From contig JADJWD010000002.1 in the NCBI GenBank assembly GCA_016716535.1, forward strand, positions 558,001 to 622,000: a DNA stretch of 64,000 nt, given 5' to 3'. Below the pieces are notes generated by a model, which worked only from the letters and a program-made list of their open reading frames with translations, searched no databases and had not been told where the DNA came from. The position numbers and the translations under genes were made by a program. Below, one piece after another: positions 1 to 9,186 of the stretch (position 1 is the stretch's first letter; the number at the start of each line of letters is the position of its first letter). This DNA comes from Betaproteobacteria bacterium. GTDB taxonomy: Bacteria; Pseudomonadota; Gammaproteobacteria; Burkholderiales; Burkholderiaceae_C.

Positions 1-1
1 G

Positions 2-670
2 CAGATGCTGTCGCTGAACGGCCTGGGCGAAATCGCGATGGTCGTGATGTCGCGGCTGCGCCCGCTGCTCGCGCAGCCGTGGCCCGAAACGTCGGCGGTG
101 CTGCGGCTGGCGGCGTGGCCGACCTGCCTGCTGTTCGGGCTGATGGCGCTGGTCGGGCCGCGCCTCGTGCCGATCGTCTTCGGCCCGGCGTGGCAGCCGG
201 CGGCGCTGCCGATGGCCGTCTACGCGGCGCTGAGCCCCGCAGGCGCGCTCGTCAGCCTGATCGGCGTGAGCCTCGTCTCGGCGGGCAACGCGACGGCGTT
301 TCAGCGGCTGTCGATCACGCTGGCCTTCGCGCAACTCGGCGCGATCTTCGTCGCCGCGCCGTGGGGGCTGATCGCCGTCGTCTCGGCGATCGGCGCCACG
401 CAGGTGGTGGGCCTGCCGTATGCGCTGTCCACGCTGCGGCGCACCGAGGGCGTGTCATGGCGGCAGGTGCTGGCGCGGCTCGGGCCGGTCGGCGCCGGCT
501 ATGCGGCGTGCGTCGTGCCGTGCGGCGCGGCGATCCTCTGGCGGCCCGAGTGGGTGTGGGCGGCCGGCGTGATGTTCGCGCTGGCCAGCGCCGCGTGGGG
601 TTTCGTGATGTTGCGCGGCGACTGGCGGCTCGTCACGTCGGCATTGGCGCGCGCGAAGCCCGAGCGTTGA
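2..670 (+). CDS. Polysaccharide flippase (Wzx/MATE-like), 3' part only
   Basis: This is the C-terminal part (about 222 residues) of a multi-pass membrane protein, cut by the window edge. The segment is a series of hydrophobic helices separated by short basic loops and ends in a basic tail. The pattern matches the C-terminal half of oligosaccharide flippases, which move lipid-linked repeat units across the inner membrane. The next genes, on the opposite strand, encode glycosyltransferases and a polymerase, which supports this role. Its stop codon lies 38 bp inside the 3' end of the convergent polymerase gene. The call rests on hydropathy and context, because no catalytic motif exists in this family. 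Confidence 0.7.
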   Translation, partial: QMLSLNGLGEIAMVVMSRLRPLLAQPWPETSAVLRLAAWPTCLLFGLMALVGPRLVPIVFGPAWQPAALPMAVYAALSPAGALVSLIGVSLVSAGNATAFQRLSITLAFAQLGAIFVAAPWGLIAVVSAIGATQVVGLPYALSTLRRTEGVSWRQVLARLGPVGAGYAACVVPCGAAILWRPEWVWAAGVMFALASAAWGFVMLRGDWRLVTSALARAKPER

Positions 671-2036
671 CGGCGCTTGCCGGTGGCTGCTCTGCCGCCC
701 CGCCTGCCACCTCGCCCGGCGCCTTCGCTGCCGGCACGAACACGTTGCCGAAGACGAGCATCAGGTAGGTCATCTCGGGCGTGAGGAAGAAGCCGCCGGT
801 GGCGATCCAGCAGAAGAACGCCGCCGCGCGCACCTGGATCGGGAAAGCCGGGTTGCGCAGCATCAGCGCCGTCAGTGCCACTGCGAGCAGCAGGCCCAGC
901 AGCCCGTACTCGAACAGCAACTTGGCCAGCGTCGGGTCGTGGTACTCGTAGAACCAGCCCCAGGTGGTGCCGGTGCGGTAGATCGTGCCCGGGCCGTGGC
1001 CCATCCACACCGTCCACGGCTCGCGCGTGATCGAGTCCATGATGAGCTGGATCGGCGCGACGTAGCGCATGTGCGCGCTCGAGCGCGGCCGGCCGAACTC
1101 CTCGAGCCGCCCGAGCGTGAAGCCGAGGTTCAGCACGTCCCACAGCGCCAGTGCCAGGAGGCCGCCGACCAGCGCCACCGCACCCAGGCGCATGAACGTG
1201 CGCACGCGCAGCGGGAACAGCAGCCCGGCCGCCAGCACGAGCAGGCCCGAGCCGCTGTAGGTGAGCAGCAGCGCCGCCAGCAGCACGCCCATGCGCAGCC
1301 AGCGCCTGAAGTGGCCGATCTCGACCAGCAGCGCAAACGCCATCACCAGCGAGAACAGCGACGGCTCCTTGAAGAAGAAGCCGTTGGACTTGAACAGGCC
1401 GTCGCCCGCCGGGATCACGGTGTTGTAGCCGCCGCTGGAGCGCAGCACGGGCGGCAGGTTCGGCGTGAAGTCGAAGAGCCACGGCGCCTTGATCACGAAC
1501 TGCATGAGGAACTGCGCGATGCCCGCGATCGCGCAGAAGAGGCCGACGCCGGCGAAGACGCGCAGGATCCATTCGCTGTCGATGTCGGTGACGGCGCCCG
1601 CGCCCCCCGCCGCGGCGGACACGACCGCGGGCCGCACCATGAAGATGAACGGCAGGTACATCAGCACGAGCAGCACGAACGACGTCGGCGACGACGAGCC
1701 ATGCGCACCCCACGTCTCGTTGACCACCCAGCTCAGGCCCGCCAGCGACAGCAACGCGAAGAACACCACCAGGCGCGCCGCATTCAGTGCCAGGCGCCCG
1801 CTGAAGAGCGCCGCGGCGAGCAGCGCATAAGCGCCGAAGTGAGCGGCATTCAGCGAACTGCCGCCCAATGTGATGCCGAAGCGCTGCAACACGGTGCAGC
1901 CGAGCACGAGGAAGATGAACGCGGCGGGCACGATCGTCGTGCCGCTCGCGCGTTGCGCCAGCGCGGGCGGCAGGGCTGCTGCGGCCGAGGCCGACGCGGG
2001 CGTCCCGGCGGGGGCTTCGAGGCGGGCCGTGGCCAT
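633..2036 (-). CDS. Wzy/O-antigen-ligase-like exopolysaccharide polymerase
   Basis: The 467-residue protein is very hydrophobic, with roughly ten membrane segments and a larger periplasmic loop in the second half, which is the architecture of Wzy polymerases and O-antigen ligases. Such proteins join or transfer lipid-linked repeat units at the outer face of the inner membrane. It is the last gene of a minus-strand operon (GT2, GT4, GH16, this gene), and its start lies two bases after the GH16 stop. The C-terminal 40 residues are Ala/Pro-rich and probably cytoplasmic and disordered. The ATG at 2036 gives a short cytoplasmic N-terminus. Polymerase is preferred to ligase because of the glycosyltransferase and UDP-sugar context; sequence alone does not decide it. 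Confidence 0.65.
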   Translation of the reverse strand: MATARLEAPAGTPASASAAAALPPALAQRASGTTIVPAAFIFLVLGCTVLQRFGITLGGSSLNAAHFGAYALLAAALFSGRLALNAARLVVFFALLSLAGLSWVVNETWGAHGSSSPTSFVLLVLMYLPFIFMVRPAVVSAAAGGAGAVTDIDSEWILRVFAGVGLFCAIAGIAQFLMQFVIKAPWLFDFTPNLPPVLRSSGGYNTVIPAGDGLFKSNGFFFKEPSLFSLVMAFALLVEIGHFRRWLRMGVLLAALLLTYSGSGLLVLAAGLLFPLRVRTFMRLGAVALVGGLLALALWDVLNLGFTLGRLEEFGRPRSSAHMRYVAPIQLIMDSITREPWTVWMGHGPGTIYRTGTTWGWFYEYHDPTLAKLLFEYGLLGLLLAVALTALMLRNPAFPIQVRAAAFFCWIATGGFFLTPEMTYLMLVFGNVFVPAAKAPGEVAGGAAEQPPASAVNARASRAPMPT

Positions 2037-2038
2037 CG

Positions 2039-2893
2039 TCAGGGCGTCGGCGTCTGCCAGACGCGGATCGCCGCGATGCGCAACTCGGCCGGCAGCGCCT
2101 CGGGTGCCGGCGGGCCGGGCCAGCGGCCGCCGACGGCCAGGTTGACGAGCAGGTGCGCGTCGCCCGCGTCGCGGCCGTCATCGTGCCGCCAGCGGTACTC
2201 GCGGTCGGCGACGAGCCGGTGGTCGACGAAGTGGCGCACCGCGTCGGCGGTCCACTCGACGGCGTAGGTGTGCATGCCGTCGGCGAGGTCGAGCCCCGGC
2301 TGGAAGGCGCCGTACGAATCGAGCAGCGAGTGGTGCGTGCGCGCGCGCTCCTGCGCCGCCTTGCCGTGCAGGTGATGGAAGCTGCGGCGCGTGTCGTCGC
2401 GGCCGTTGTCGACGACCTCGACGACGTCGATCTCCGGCGGCCAGGTGCCGTTCTCGGCGACCAGCCAGAAAGCCGACCACAACCCGCGGCCACGCGGCAC
2501 GTTCATCTCGATCTCGAAGTAGCCATGGCGTCCCGTCCAGCGCGAGCGCAGCATGCCACTTTCGATCGAGCCTGGGCGCAATTCCCCTGGCGTGGCTCGC
2601 GCCACCAGTGCCACGCCGTCGGCACGGAAGGCGTGGTTGTCGCGGTCGCGGTAACGCTGCCACTCGTCGTTGACGAAGTCGAGCTTGCCTTGCTCCCAGA
2701 CGTAGCGGGTCTGGAACTCGCGGCGCAGTGCCTCGACCGTGCGGATGCCGCGGCGGAAGTCCCACTCCTTGACGAGCCGGTAGCCGCTCTTGCGCGTCGG
2801 GCCGCGCGGTGGGCGATCAGCAGTGGCCGGCGGGGTAGGTGCTGCGAGGGCCGGGCCGGCCCCGAGCAGCCACAGCAGCGAACGGCGGTCCAT
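2039..2893 (-). CDS. Exported glycoside hydrolase family 16 (beta-glucanase-like)
   Basis: The 284-residue protein has a short N-terminal export signal that starts with a double Arg (RRSLLWLL), so Tat export is possible. A GH16 jelly-roll domain follows from about residue 40. The catalytic signature E-x-D-x-x-E is intact (E154, D156, E159 in PPEIDVVE), with E154 the expected nucleophile and E159 the acid/base. GH16 enzymes cut or transglycosylate beta-1,3/1,4 glucans and galactans. Its place inside the glycosyltransferase-polymerase operon suggests that it trims or releases the polymer made here. The start ATG overlaps the stop of the upstream GT4 gene by one base, so the two are translationally coupled. 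It is shorter than, and divergent from, the two GH16 lipoproteins at 8-10.6 kb. Confidence 0.85.
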   Translation of the reverse strand: MDRRSLLWLLGAGPALAAPTPPATADRPPRGPTRKSGYRLVKEWDFRRGIRTVEALRREFQTRYVWEQGKLDFVNDEWQRYRDRDNHAFRADGVALVARATPGELRPGSIESGMLRSRWTGRHGYFEIEMNVPRGRGLWSAFWLVAENGTWPPEIDVVEVVDNGRDDTRRSFHHLHGKAAQERARTHHSLLDSYGAFQPGLDLADGMHTYAVEWTADAVRHFVDHRLVADREYRWRHDDGRDAGDAHLLVNLAVGGRWPGPPAPEALPAELRIAAIRVWQTPTP

Positions 2894-4044
2894 CAGACGA
2901 CGGCGGGTGCGGGCCGGCGCGCGACCGCGCGATAAAGGCGCAGCGTCGTCTCGCCGATCGCCTCCCAGCCGTCGGCGGCCAGCGGCGCGGCGGCCACCGG
3001 CCGCTGCCGGATCGCATCGGCCATCGCCGCGGCCAGCGCCGGCACGTCCTGCGGCGGCACGAGCGCACCTTCGGCGCCTTCGCGCAGGGCCTCGGCGAAG
3101 ATGCCCACGCGGCTGGCGATCAGCCAGCGGCGCATCGAGCGCACGAGGAAGAACACGCCGCTGGCGTCGATCTGCCGGTACGGGAAGACGAAGCAGTCGG
3201 TGTGTGCGAAGAGGTCGGCCATCTCCTGCTCGCTCAGCCGGCCCTCGCGCAGTTCGACCGTCGGCGCGAGCCCGTGCCTGGCGATCGCGGCGAGCAGCGG
3301 GGCCATGTCCATCATCGGCTTGCCGGCGATGACGATTCGCGCCTGGCTGCGCAGTTCGGCCGGCAGCGCCGCGGCCGCCTCGACGAGCACATCGAGGCCT
3401 TTGTAGACCTTCATCTCGCCGAAGGCGACGAAGGTCCAGCGCGTGTCGTCGCGTTTCAGCCCCGGCGCCGGCTGCTCGTTCAACTGCAGCGGCCCGTGCG
3501 CGATCGTCTCGATGCGCTCGGCCGGCAGGCCGCGCGCGACGAGCGCCTCGCGCCCGGCGCGCGTGTGCACGATCAGCCGGTCGGCCAGCCGCATCGGCAG
3601 GTCGAAGCCGAACACCACCGCGCCGGCGGGCTTGGCGCCGTTGTGCGCCGTCGTGTCGTGCACGGTCAGCACGACCGGGCAGGTCAGGCGGATCAGCGCG
3701 ATCGCCAGCGCATCGAGCAGCGGCACCGGCGTCCACTGGAAGTGCACGACGTCGGGCCGCCGGCGCCACACGCGCGCCACCAGCTTCGCAAGCCCGCCGA
3801 TGTGCGCCAGCCCCTTGGCGGCGCTGCGCAGCTTGGCCGGCAGCGACATGTCGTCGACGCGCCGGTAGAAGAACTCGTCGCCGTGCGCGGCCGGGATCTC
3901 GCGCCGCTGGCCGGCGCGCAGCGGGCGAATCGCCCAGTGCGTGTCGACGCCGGCGGCGCGCAGCGCGGCGTCGAGCGCGGCGTCGTAAGGCGCAGTGAAC
4001 AGCGACGGGTCGACGAGCAGCGCGGCGAACGCGCGCTCGGTCAT
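2893..4044 (-). CDS. Glycosyltransferase family 4 (GT-B fold)
   Basis: The 383-residue protein has a GT-B layout. The N-terminal half includes a His-containing acceptor-side segment (VVHFQW near residue 107). The C-terminal half begins with the typical FGEMKVYKGLDVL segment near residue 200 and carries a donor-binding region with DASGVFF in place of the more usual E-x7-E surroundings. It should transfer a sugar from a nucleotide donor to a lipid-linked intermediate at the cytoplasmic face of the membrane. Its ATG overlaps the GT2 stop (ATGA) and its own stop overlaps the GH16 start, so it sits in a tightly coupled operon. Donor and linkage cannot be read from the sequence; UDP-xylose or UDP-glucuronate are possible because ugd and a decarboxylase gene lie next door. 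Confidence 0.8.
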   Translation of the reverse strand: MTERAFAALLVDPSLFTAPYDAALDAALRAAGVDTHWAIRPLRAGQRREIPAAHGDEFFYRRVDDMSLPAKLRSAAKGLAHIGGLAKLVARVWRRRPDVVHFQWTPVPLLDALAIALIRLTCPVVLTVHDTTAHNGAKPAGAVVFGFDLPMRLADRLIVHTRAGREALVARGLPAERIETIAHGPLQLNEQPAPGLKRDDTRWTFVAFGEMKVYKGLDVLVEAAAALPAELRSQARIVIAGKPMMDMAPLLAAIARHGLAPTVELREGRLSEQEMADLFAHTDCFVFPYRQIDASGVFFLVRSMRRWLIASRVGIFAEALREGAEGALVPPQDVPALAAAMADAIRQRPVAAAPLAADGWEAIGETTLRLYRAVARRPAPAVV

Positions 4045-5072
4045 CGGCTGGCTCCGCCCGATGCCGCGCCCGGCGCCAGCGCGCTCGCCGGACCCGCCCA
4101 CGCCGGCTGGCGGTGCGTGAGGTGGCTGGCGATGAAGCCGCTGCCCCAGGCGAAGTGCATCACCGCCGCGGCCGGCGCGCCGAGCAGCGCGCAGGCCGAG
4201 CCGTGGCGCACGGCCAGCATGACGGCGTTCGCGCCGAGCACCGCCAGGTAGGCCAGCGGATAGAGCAGGAACCACGGCGAGGCGAACGCGGCGAGCACCG
4301 ACGCGAACGTCAGCACCACATGCAGCGGCACCGCGAACTGGCGCAGCCGCATCGAACCGGGGTGCCGGCGCACCGTGCGCGAGCGCGCGCGCCCGTAGGC
4401 CCGGTACTGCTTCCACAGCCGCGCCAGCGTGGCGCGCGGGTGGTACTCCATGCGGATGTCGGCGTCGAGGTAGATCCTCGAGCCGTGCGCGCGCTGGCGG
4501 CAGTCGAGTTCGGCGTCCTCGTTGGGCGTGAAGGCGTCGTCGTAGCCGCCGGCGCGGCGGAAGCTCTCCATGCGGAACGCCGCGTGGTGGCCGTGGTCGA
4601 CGAAGCCGCTCTTGCGCCCGCCCCGGTGCGCCGAGCCGCCCGAGCCGACGAGCGTGTCCGACACCCACGCCACCGCCCGCTGCAGGCAGGCCGTGCCTAC
4701 CGAATCCATCGGCACGACGACGGCGTCGGCGCCGACACGTTCGAGCGTGGCGACGAGGCTGGCGATGTAGCCCTTCGGGTAGCCGGCATGCGCGTCGCAG
4801 CGCACGAGGATCTCGGCGCTGTGCCCGAAGCGCTCGACGGCCAGGTTCACCGCCGCGCTCTGGATGCGCTTGGGGTTGTGCAACAGCGTGACGTTGCCCA
4901 TCTCGGCGCCCAGCCGGCCGACGATGGCCTGCGTGCCGTCGGTGCTGCCGCCGTCGGCGACGACGAAGTTCGCGTGCGCGCCGGCGGGCAGGTCGCTGTT
5001 CAGCGCGCGCAGCACCGATTCGATGTGCCGCGACTCGTTCAACGTGGGAATGACGACCAGGATCGAGGTCAT
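4041..5072 (-). CDS. Glycosyltransferase family 2, ExoA-like
   Basis: The protein (343 residues from the chosen ATG) starts with a GT-A nucleotide-binding fold: VVIPTLNE at residues 6-13, DGGSTDGT at 40-47, a DxH metal-site motif (RCDAH, D93) and an acidic ED pair near residues 185-186. Three or four hydrophobic segments fill the C-terminal third, as in succinoglycan ExoA-type transferases that work at the inner membrane. It is the first gene of the minus-strand EPS operon, and its stop overlaps the next start as ATGA. A GTG five codons upstream (5087) is an alternative start; neither has a strong Shine-Dalgarno, so the start is uncertain. It probably extends the lipid-linked repeat unit. Confidence 0.8.
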   Translation of the reverse strand: MTSILVVIPTLNESRHIESVLRALNSDLPAGAHANFVVADGGSTDGTQAIVGRLGAEMGNVTLLHNPKRIQSAAVNLAVERFGHSAEILVRCDAHAGYPKGYIASLVATLERVGADAVVVPMDSVGTACLQRAVAWVSDTLVGSGGSAHRGGRKSGFVDHGHHAAFRMESFRRAGGYDDAFTPNEDAELDCRQRAHGSRIYLDADIRMEYHPRATLARLWKQYRAYGRARSRTVRRHPGSMRLRQFAVPLHVVLTFASVLAAFASPWFLLYPLAYLAVLGANAVMLAVRHGSACALLGAPAAAVMHFAWGSGFIASHLTHRQPAWAGPASALAPGAASGGASR

Positions 5073-5550
5073 GGCAGGCGTTTGCACTTCGGTCGGAAGA
5101 GAGGAAAGGGCGCGGCGACGGGCGCGGCTGCGAAGGCGCCGCTTGGTGCTGCTGGGTGCCGATCGCGCGCGGGCGGCAGTGTAGACGGCGGGTCTGTCGA
5201 CGCTGGGCCATCAGGGTGACACGGCGGCCGACAGTGTGATCGGCTGACGCTCGAAGTCGTCAGTCCGATGGGCGGGCGGCGAGCGGCGCGCGGCGCCCGC
5301 ACCCCGCAAACGAGGGGGCGAGGAGGGGCGCAGAAGCGCGGCGGATCGTGAAGGCGTGTTCCCTTCGTGGCGGTGCGGCACGCGCCATGCATGTGCGATC
5401 GCGGAGAATCGCCGGCTTGCCCGACGGCCCCACTTTTGTTCGGGCCATGAACTTCGGGCGTCAGCCAGACTACGCGGCGGTGCGCTGCACGTTTAGGGAG
5501 CAAATAAGAGTGATCGGTATCGAGAAGGCCCAGGGCCGCGGAGAAGCCGC
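5073..5550. other. Divergent intergenic region between EPS operon and ugd
   Basis: This 478-bp stretch separates two divergently transcribed units and should hold promoters for both. A small inverted repeat, GCCCGA/TCGGGC, lies at about 5419-5445 around an AT-richer core, and a ribosome-binding site GGAGAAG precedes the ugd ATG. The region just before ugd (about 5490-5520) is less GC-rich than its surroundings. No convincing -35/-10 pair, riboswitch or real small gene was found. Short open frames here lack sensible coding character. Confidence 0.4.
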
Positions 5551-6870
5551 ATGCGCGTGACCATCGTCGGCACCGGCTACGTCGGCCTCGTCACCGGCGC
5601 GTGTCTCGCGGTGATGGGCAACGACGTCATCTGCCTCGACAAGGACGTGGGCAAGGTCGAGCGCCTGAAGCGCGGCGAGATCCCGATTCACGAGCCGGGC
5701 CTCGACGCGCTGGTCACCACCAACGCCGCCGCCGGCCGGCTGCAGTTCACGACCGATGCCGACGAGGCGATCGACCACGGCCAGCTCATCTTCATCGCCG
5801 TCGGCACGCCGCCCGGCGAGGACGGCAGCGCCGACCTGAGCCACGCGTTGGCGGCGGCCGGTGCGATCGGCCGGCGCATGTCGTCGGACAAGATCGTCGT
5901 CAACAAGAGCACCGTGCCGGTGGGCACCGCCGACCTCGTGCGCGGCGCGATCGAGGCCGAGCTCGGCAAACGCGGCGTGCCACACCGCGCCACCGTCGTC
6001 AGCAACCCGGAGTTCCTGAAGGAAGGCGCCGCCGTCGCCGACTTCATGCGCCCCGACCGCATCGTCATCGGCAGCGACGACGAGGCAGCGATCCGCGCCA
6101 TGCGGGCGCTCTATGCACCGTATGTGCGCAATCACGACCGCATCATGGTCATGGACGTGCGCAGCGCCGAACTGACGAAGTACGCCGCCAACGCGATGCT
6201 CGCCGCGCGCATCAGCTTCATGAACGAGCTGGCGCTGCTGGCCGAAGACCTGGGCGCCGACATCGAGCAGGTGCGCATCGGCATCGGCGCCGATTCGCGC
6301 ATCGGCACGTCGTTCCTGTATGCCGGCGCCGGCTACGGCGGCAGCTGCTTTCCGAAGGACGTGAAGGCGCTGATCCGCACCGGCCAGCAGAACGGCCACG
6401 CGCTGAAGCTGCTGTGCGCCGTCGAGGCCGTCAACGAGCACCAGAAGCTCGAACTCGCGCGGCGCATCCGCGCGCGGCTGGGCGACGACCTCGCCGGGCG
6501 CCACATCGCCGTGTGGGGCCTGGCGTTCAAGCCCGACACCGACGACATGCGCGAGGCGCCGAGCGTCGTGCTGATCGAGCAGATGCTCGCCGCCGGCGCC
6601 ACCGTGACTGCCTACGACCCGGCCGCGCGCGCCGAGGCCGAGCGGCTGCTCGGCCCGCGCCCGGGCCTCGCCTACGCGAGCCGCGCGATGGACGCGCTGG
6701 CCGGCGCCGACGCGCTGGCCGTCGTCACCGAGTGGAAGGAATTCCGCAGCCCCGACTTCGAGCGCATGAAGGCGGTGATGCGCCGGCCCGTCGTCATCGA
6801 CGGCCGCAACCTCTACGACCCGGCCACGGTGCGCGCCGCCGGCCTCGACTACTGCGGCATCGGGCGCTGA
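5551..6870 (+). CDS. ugd: UDP-glucose 6-dehydrogenase
   Basis: The 439-residue protein oxidises UDP-glucose to UDP-glucuronate with two NAD+. It has the N-terminal Rossmann motif GTGYVG (residues 7-12), the substrate-site segment NPEFLKEG near 152, the catalytic cysteine C266 in GGSCFPKD and the C-terminal UDP-binding domain with GLAFKPDTDDMREAP. Length and all key residues are normal for the family. GGAGAAG sits at the right distance before the ATG. The following gene encodes a UDP-glucuronate decarboxylase, so the pair should supply UDP-glucuronate and UDP-xylose for the polysaccharide made by the neighbouring glycosyltransferases. Confidence 0.95.
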   Translation: MRVTIVGTGYVGLVTGACLAVMGNDVICLDKDVGKVERLKRGEIPIHEPGLDALVTTNAAAGRLQFTTDADEAIDHGQLIFIAVGTPPGEDGSADLSHALAAAGAIGRRMSSDKIVVNKSTVPVGTADLVRGAIEAELGKRGVPHRATVVSNPEFLKEGAAVADFMRPDRIVIGSDDEAAIRAMRALYAPYVRNHDRIMVMDVRSAELTKYAANAMLAARISFMNELALLAEDLGADIEQVRIGIGADSRIGTSFLYAGAGYGGSCFPKDVKALIRTGQQNGHALKLLCAVEAVNEHQKLELARRIRARLGDDLAGRHIAVWGLAFKPDTDDMREAPSVVLIEQMLAAGATVTAYDPAARAEAERLLGPRPGLAYASRAMDALAGADALAVVTEWKEFRSPDFERMKAVMRRPVVIDGRNLYDPATVRAAGLDYCGIGR

Positions 6871-6939
6871 CCCGCCTCACGCGCCGCATCACGCGCCGCC
6901 GCGACCGCTCCCTCTCGATAGACGCTCGAAAGAAGACCC

Positions 6940-7901
<962 letters not shown>

Positions 7902-7981
7902 GAAAGCGGCGGCGGCGCGTCGTGCGCGCCGCCGTCACGGTGCCGGTCGGTTCGGCAGTTGGCTCCGCAATCAGTCGTCGG

Positions 7982-9100
7982 TCAACTCGGCGAGCGGTAG
8001 ATCCGCACGTGGTCGACTTCGACCTGCGTCGGGAACTTCGAGTCGTCGATGCCCGACGAGCCGGCCCACGAACCGCCGATGGCGAGGTTCAGGATCGCGT
8101 AGGCGGGGTTCGCCGCGACGCCGTTGTTGTCGGCCCAGTTGTAGTTTTCGCAGGCAATCTTCTGGCCGTCGACGAAGTAGCACACGCTCGTCGCCGTCCA
8201 CTGCGCGCCGACCTCGAGCCACACGTCGCGCAGCGAGCGTGAAGGCTTGTAGTTCTGCCACTGACGGTCGAAGTCGGCGACCGATTGCGTGAACTCGAAG
8301 CCGCGCGAGGCCGTCTGCAAGCCCTTGACCTGCGAGCCCATGCGGATCGTGTTGTGCGGCTGGCCGTCGTTGTTGGTCGGCGCCTCGAGGATGTCGATCT
8401 CCGGCGGCCACTGCGTCTGGCCGTTCGTGCCGAAGCCGCCGACCAGCCACCACGCGGGCCAGGTGCCGAGGACGTTGGGCAGCTTCACCCGTGTCGTCAG
8501 GTAGTACGAGGTGCTGCCCGTCGGCTTGAACTCGAACTTGCTGCGGATCATCGACGACTCGTACGGCGCCCAGCCGGCCGGGCCGGTCTTCGTCGCGCGC
8601 AGCTTCAACGTGCCGTTGCTGACGACGTGCAGCGACTCGCCGCGCGAGTTGGTGTCGCGATAACGCTGCTGCTCGTCGTTCAGGAAATCGAGCGTGCCGC
8701 CGTAGTGGGGCGTGCAAGCCGAGTCAGGCACCTGCAATGCCGGGCCGCCGCCCCAGGCGTAGCGCGTGCACCACTTGCTGCGGTCGAGCGAAGAACCGTT
8801 GAACTCGTCGGCGAGGACGACCTGCCAACCTTGCGGGCTGTGGTCGTTGGCGGCGGGGGCCGGAGCCGGTGCCGGTGCAGGCGCGGGCGCCGGAGCGGGT
8901 GTGGGTGCCGGCGCGGGAGCCGGCGCCGGATCAGCGGGTGCGGGTGCCGGTGCCGGCGCCGGCGTGCCGACTGCCGCCTGGTTGGACCTCGTCGTGGTGC
9001 CGCCGCCGCAGGCGGCCAGGATCGAGGCCAGCATCGGGGCCAGCACCAGCGTCGCAAGCGGTCGTCGTCGTAGGAAGAGATAAGGATGTTTGTTCGTCAT
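7982..9100 (-). CDS. GH16 lipoprotein with Pro-Ala linker (copy 1)
   Basis: The 372-residue protein begins with a lipoprotein signal (LASILAAC, modified Cys31). A linker of about 40 residues made of Pro-Ala repeats follows, then a GH16 catalytic domain from about residue 90. The catalytic signature is intact in PPEIDILE (E234, D236, E239). Four cysteines in the domain could form disulfides. It is expected to be tethered to the outer or inner membrane and to cut or remodel a beta-glucan-like or related polysaccharide outside the cytoplasm. The catalytic domain is almost the same as that of the upstream tandem neighbour, so the two arose by duplication. ATG 9100 is chosen because it places the lipobox correctly; no strong Shine-Dalgarno is visible. 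Confidence 0.85.
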   Translation of the reverse strand: MTNKHPYLFLRRRPLATLVLAPMLASILAACGGGTTTRSNQAAVGTPAPAPAPAPADPAPAPAPAPTPAPAPAPAPAPAPAPAANDHSPQGWQVVLADEFNGSSLDRSKWCTRYAWGGGPALQVPDSACTPHYGGTLDFLNDEQQRYRDTNSRGESLHVVSNGTLKLRATKTGPAGWAPYESSMIRSKFEFKPTGSTSYYLTTRVKLPNVLGTWPAWWLVGGFGTNGQTQWPPEIDILEAPTNNDGQPHNTIRMGSQVKGLQTASRGFEFTQSVADFDRQWQNYKPSRSLRDVWLEVGAQWTATSVCYFVDGQKIACENYNWADNNGVAANPAYAILNLAIGGSWAGSSGIDDSKFPTQVEVDHVRIYRSPS

Positions 9101-9186
9101 CGGGATGGAGATGGGAATGGAGATGGAATGGAGGTGATCGGCCCGATCGGCCCGATCGGCCTGGTCGGCCTGACGGGCGTGATCGA

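Noticed and set aside
499..2493. Long minus-strand open frame of 664 codons
   Set aside because: It is Arg/Ala-rich, lacks any motif, and lies in an alternative frame over the polymerase and GH16 genes. High GC content makes such shadow frames common.
5348..5560. 70-codon open frame before ugd
   Set aside because: It overlaps the ugd start, has no good ribosome-binding site and its composition is not coding-like.
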